From an uncultured Eubacteriales bacterium (lineage in GTDB: Bacteria > Bacillota > Clostridia > Christensenellales > CAG-314): a stretch of 64,000 nucleotides of DNA. Below the pieces are notes generated by a model, which was not told the DNA's origin, searched no databases, and saw nothing but the letters and a program-made list of their open reading frames with translations. Below, piece after piece: positions 62,073-64,000 of this stretch (position 1 is its first letter; every line of letters begins with the position of its first letter). Both the position numbers and the translations under genes were made by a program. The stretch lies in NCBI GenBank assembly GCA_900546875.1, contig URET01000001.1, forward strand, positions 248,001 through 312,000, read 5' to 3'.

Positions 62073-62555
62073 TTAACCGTTTATTTTTTTATTATCGTTC
62101 TCTACAGCTTCTCTCAGTCGGACCCTGTATTCTTCCATTTCTTTTGCAAGTCCGGCGTCTGAAAGCGCAAGTATTTCAAGAGCCAGCAACGCGGCATTCT
62201 CCGCTCCGTTTATTGCCACTGTCGCCACAGGTATTCCCGTCGGCATCTGTACGGTGGACAGCAGACTGTCCATTCCGTCTAATGTGGAGCTTTTCATAGG
62301 TAACCCTATCACCGGCAGTATCGTATTTGCAGCTATAAACCCTGCCAGATGCGCCGCTTTTCCTGCAGCTGCAATAATTATTTTGTACCCCTTCTCCTTT
62401 GCGCTGCGAGAAAATTCAGTTACCAGATCAGGCGTTCTGTGCGCGCTCATGATCATAACATCCGACTCCACACCGAATTCGGACAAAATAAGTTTTGCTT
62501 TGGATACAACTTCATAGTCGCTTTTACTTCCCATTACTATAGCAACAACAGACAT
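62073..62555 (-). CDS. purE: N5-CAIR mutase
   Basis: PurE converts N5-CAIR to CAIR. The 160-residue protein has VAIVMGSKSDYEV, MIMSAHRTPD, IIAAAGKAAHLAGFIAA and LLSTVQMPTGIPVATV. These are class I features, which require PurK for full function; purK is not in the window. AGGAGG precedes the ATG. It is the first gene of the operon, behind a 170-base leader. Confidence 0.97.
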   Translation of the reverse strand: MSVVAIVMGSKSDYEVVSKAKLILSEFGVESDVMIMSAHRTPDLVTEFSRSAKEKGYKIIIAAAGKAAHLAGFIAANTILPVIGLPMKSSTLDGMDSLLSTVQMPTGIPVATVAINGAENAALLALEILALSDAGLAKEMEEYRVRLREAVENDNKKING

Positions 62556-62570
62556 ATCTACCTCCTATAT

Positions 62571-62605
62571 CAAAAAGGTTAGCGCAATCGATTTCCGATT
62601 GCGCT
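62571..62605 (-). promoter_or_regulatory. Attenuator-like hairpin before purE
   Basis: On minus AGCGCAATCG and CGATTGCGCT form a perfect 10-bp stem with a 5-base loop, followed by AACCTTTTTG and then the purE ribosome site. It could act as a transcription attenuator or as a protein-binding palindrome. Confidence 0.6.
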
Positions 62606-62622
62606 AAATTCTTGTGTTTTTA

Positions 62623-62715
62623 TCAGAGTGCGCAAAAAAAAACACACGCATCATTATGCTTAAATAAAAAATGTTTCTTTTGATCAACTTCAGCAATGAA
62701 ACATCCATAAGCCAT
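62623..62715 (-). CDS. Candidate leader peptide of the pur operon (30 aa)
   Basis: The ORF starts MAYGCFIAEVDQKK and ends DACVFFCAL, with GGGAG 4 bases before the ATG. It lies within the purE leader just after the promoter. Its last codons contain TTGCGC, which can pair with the 5' arm of the hairpin at 62596-62605. It is unproven and may be chance. Confidence 0.35.
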   Translation of the reverse strand: MAYGCFIAEVDQKKHFLFKHNDACVFFCAL

Positions 62716-62731
62716 TTTTCTCCCTACTGTC

Positions 62732-62760
62732 ATTTTACCAAACTGCCCCTCTTTTTGCAA
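62732..62760 (-). promoter_or_regulatory. Promoter of the pur operon
   Basis: On minus: TTGCAA, 17 bases, TAAAAT. The transcript would begin near 62725, giving a leader of about 170 bases. No guanine or ZTP riboswitch signature was found in it. Confidence 0.85.
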
Positions 62761-62975
62761 TTAAATATACCAAGCCATTAAAAATATTCGACATTTTTTT
62801 TAACGCGTCCATTCTTCCGACACAGCCCCCGCTGACCCGGGACGTTCCTTTCCGTCCTCAACAGACTCCTTGTTCCTTATGCGGACCTCCCCTGCCACTG
62901 CTCTGTCCTGTCGTTATTCAAGCTCTTTTCCCTTCTCTCCCTTACGCGTACCATCCTTTATACCTTTATACTTGT
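62761..62975. other. Intergenic space between pur promoter and acyl ligase
   Basis: The gap between purE and the ligase totals 420 bases including the leader. This part is GA-rich on minus. I see no terminator for the ligase and no RNA gene. Confidence 0.45.
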
Positions 62976-64000
62976 CTACTCCGGTCTGTCTTCAAAATAC
63001 TTGATATCTATCTTCCCTATTATCGTCCTCGGGAATTTGGCGGTAAATACTATCTTCTCGGGAACAGCTGCCTTTACAGCGTATCTGCTCACGTATTGCT
63101 TTATGGCTTCCGCCGTTTTTTCCGTTCTGAGGTTTCTGTCCATGAGACAAACATATGCGTAAACTGTCTGTGACCCGTCATCTCCCCTTTGCTTGCCGAC
63201 TACACAACATTGTTTGACATAATCCAGTCTGTTGATGATCTCCTCTATCTCACTCGGGAATACATTTACTCCTTTCCTTATTATCACATGTTTTACTCTC
63301 TGTTTAAAATGAAGATACCCTTCTTCATCCACATATCCCCAATCTCCCGTATTCAGCCATTTTTCGCCGTCAGCCTCCACTAAAGGCAAACTGCTCTCCC
63401 CTTTGCCTTCAAAATACCCTATCATCATTACATCGCCGCCGACATATACCTCGCCTTCTTCCCCTCGCGGAAGCACACGACCGTCTTTTATTATCTCACA
63501 CCTGCATCCCGGTATCGCCTTACCCACTGTATGAAGCTTGTACTCCTCAGGCGTATTGAGCATACATACTGCGATCATTTCGGTAAGCCCGTACCCTTCA
63601 AACAGTTTCATTTTGTTCTCGTCTCCGGTCACCGCGAAATTGAATCGTTTTATCAGTTCATCAGGTACGTTATCTCCTCCTACATAACACCTGTCTATAC
63701 TGCCTGCCGTTTTCTTATTGAATTTCTTGAGTTTTATCAAAGCATTGAATATTGCCGGAACTCCGTTTATGAATTGGATCCTGTACTTCTTTATCCACCG
63801 CACGGCTTCCTTAGGATTAAATTTCACTGCCATGATCTGCCTCACGGCATACGTCGAAGATATATGCGTGTTCATACATAACCCGAATCCGTGAAAACTC
63901 GGCAACACGGTGTAAGCCGACTTCCCTGCAAGATCGATCCCCTTTAAAAAACACTCCTTTTTCTTCATCATCGAATTCAGAGCTTTATGAGAATGCAGTA
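62976..64000 (-). CDS. AMP-forming acyl-CoA synthetase/ligase (N-terminus outside window)
   Basis: This is the C-terminal part (341 codons visible) of an ANL-superfamily adenylating enzyme that activates a carboxylic acid. The frame is open to the right edge (SHKALNSMMKKK, normally just after the P-loop), so the true start lies outside. Motifs: LFEGYGLTEMIAVCM, LNTGDWGYVDEEGYL, RVKHVIIRKGVNVFPSEIEEI and the C-terminal Lys in FPRTIIGKIDIKYFE. The chain length of the substrate cannot be read; the motif set resembles long-chain or O-succinylbenzoate-like ligases. Confidence 0.88.
   Translation of the reverse strand, partial: LHSHKALNSMMKKKECFLKGIDLAGKSAYTVLPSFHGFGLCMNTHISSTYAVRQIMAVKFNPKEAVRWIKKYRIQFINGVPAIFNALIKLKKFNKKTAGSIDRCYVGGDNVPDELIKRFNFAVTGDENKMKLFEGYGLTEMIAVCMLNTPEEYKLHTVGKAIPGCRCEIIKDGRVLPRGEEGEVYVGGDVMMIGYFEGKGESSLPLVEADGEKWLNTGDWGYVDEEGYLHFKQRVKHVIIRKGVNVFPSEIEEIINRLDYVKQCCVVGKQRGDDGSQTVYAYVCLMDRNLRTEKTAEAIKQYVSRYAVKAAVPEKIVFTAKFPRTIIGKIDIKYFEDRPE

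Noticed and set aside
62556..62731. Guanine or ZTP riboswitch in the purE leader
   Set aside because: Neither the purine-aptamer loop sequences nor the ZTP core motifs are visible.
1..64000. CRISPR array, tRNA or rRNA genes, intact insertion sequence or phage
   Set aside because: No regularly spaced repeats, cloverleaf, rRNA stretch or transposase/integrase reading frame was found by reading both strands.

Overview
The window reads as chromosome from an uncultured or poorly known Clostridia-type Firmicute, probably a gut anaerobe. The support is indirect: mid-40s GC by eye, strong AGGAGG-type ribosome sites, consensus sigma-A promoters, Firmicute gene order (gatC-gatA, pcrA-ligA, rpoZ-coaBC-priA-def-fmt-rsmB-rlmN-rsgA-rpe, a decarboxylase-tmk-holB-ricT block), an Fe-S type PurF, two aldo/keto reductases with ferredoxin tails, a small 2[4Fe-4S] ferredoxin and a CoA-transferase of the butyrate/4-hydroxybutyrate type. 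Nearly all genes lie on the minus strand. Only four convincing genes are on plus: a P-II protein, two aldo/keto reductases and a giant surface pectate lyase.

Layout. 0-9 kb: glycine cleavage genes gcvT-gcvH (gcvH cut by the window edge), a membrane-anchored PI-PLC-X protein, a stand-alone P-II protein, reductase 1, a NUDIX hydrolase, pfkA with a CoA-transferase, and reductase 2. 9-19 kb: a threonine/peptide operon (tdh-kbl-MFS-pepT) preceded by two flavoproteins and two unrecognised membrane proteins, then ferredoxin. 19-36 kb: one nearly gapless 16-kb housekeeping operon from gatC to ricT. 36-45 kb: yerC-pcrA-ligA, rpsU with a small unknown gene, mtaB-hinT, and padR-prmA-rsmE. 45.7-49.8 kb: a 1364-residue secreted multidomain PL9-type pectate lyase with a C-terminal membrane anchor. 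49.8-51.3 kb: an AT-rich, foreign-looking island with a HAD hydrolase, short ORFs and a chain of small hairpins. 51.7-62.7 kb: the complete purE-C-F-M-N-H-D-L operon for IMP, with a leader that looks like an attenuator. The right edge cuts an AMP-forming acyl-CoA ligase.

How the parts work together. Threonine dehydrogenase and KBL turn threonine into glycine and acetyl-CoA, and glycine can feed the glycine cleavage system at the left edge. That system loads one-carbon units on tetrahydrofolate, which Fmt, PurN and PurH consume. PfkA, the CoA-transferase, ferredoxin and Fe-S reductases fit a fermentative metabolism. The housekeeping operon joins translation initiation and termination factors (fmt, def), rRNA modification, replication restart, CoA synthesis and dTMP supply. 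Relative to Bacillus and Clostridium it lacks the stp-prkC pair, gmk, remA, darA and gatB at their usual places.

Most interesting points: the purE leader, the AT-rich island with its hairpin chain, the surface pectate lyase with an unusual Cys-containing C-terminal tail, a palindromic repeat seen three times, and the edited housekeeping operon.
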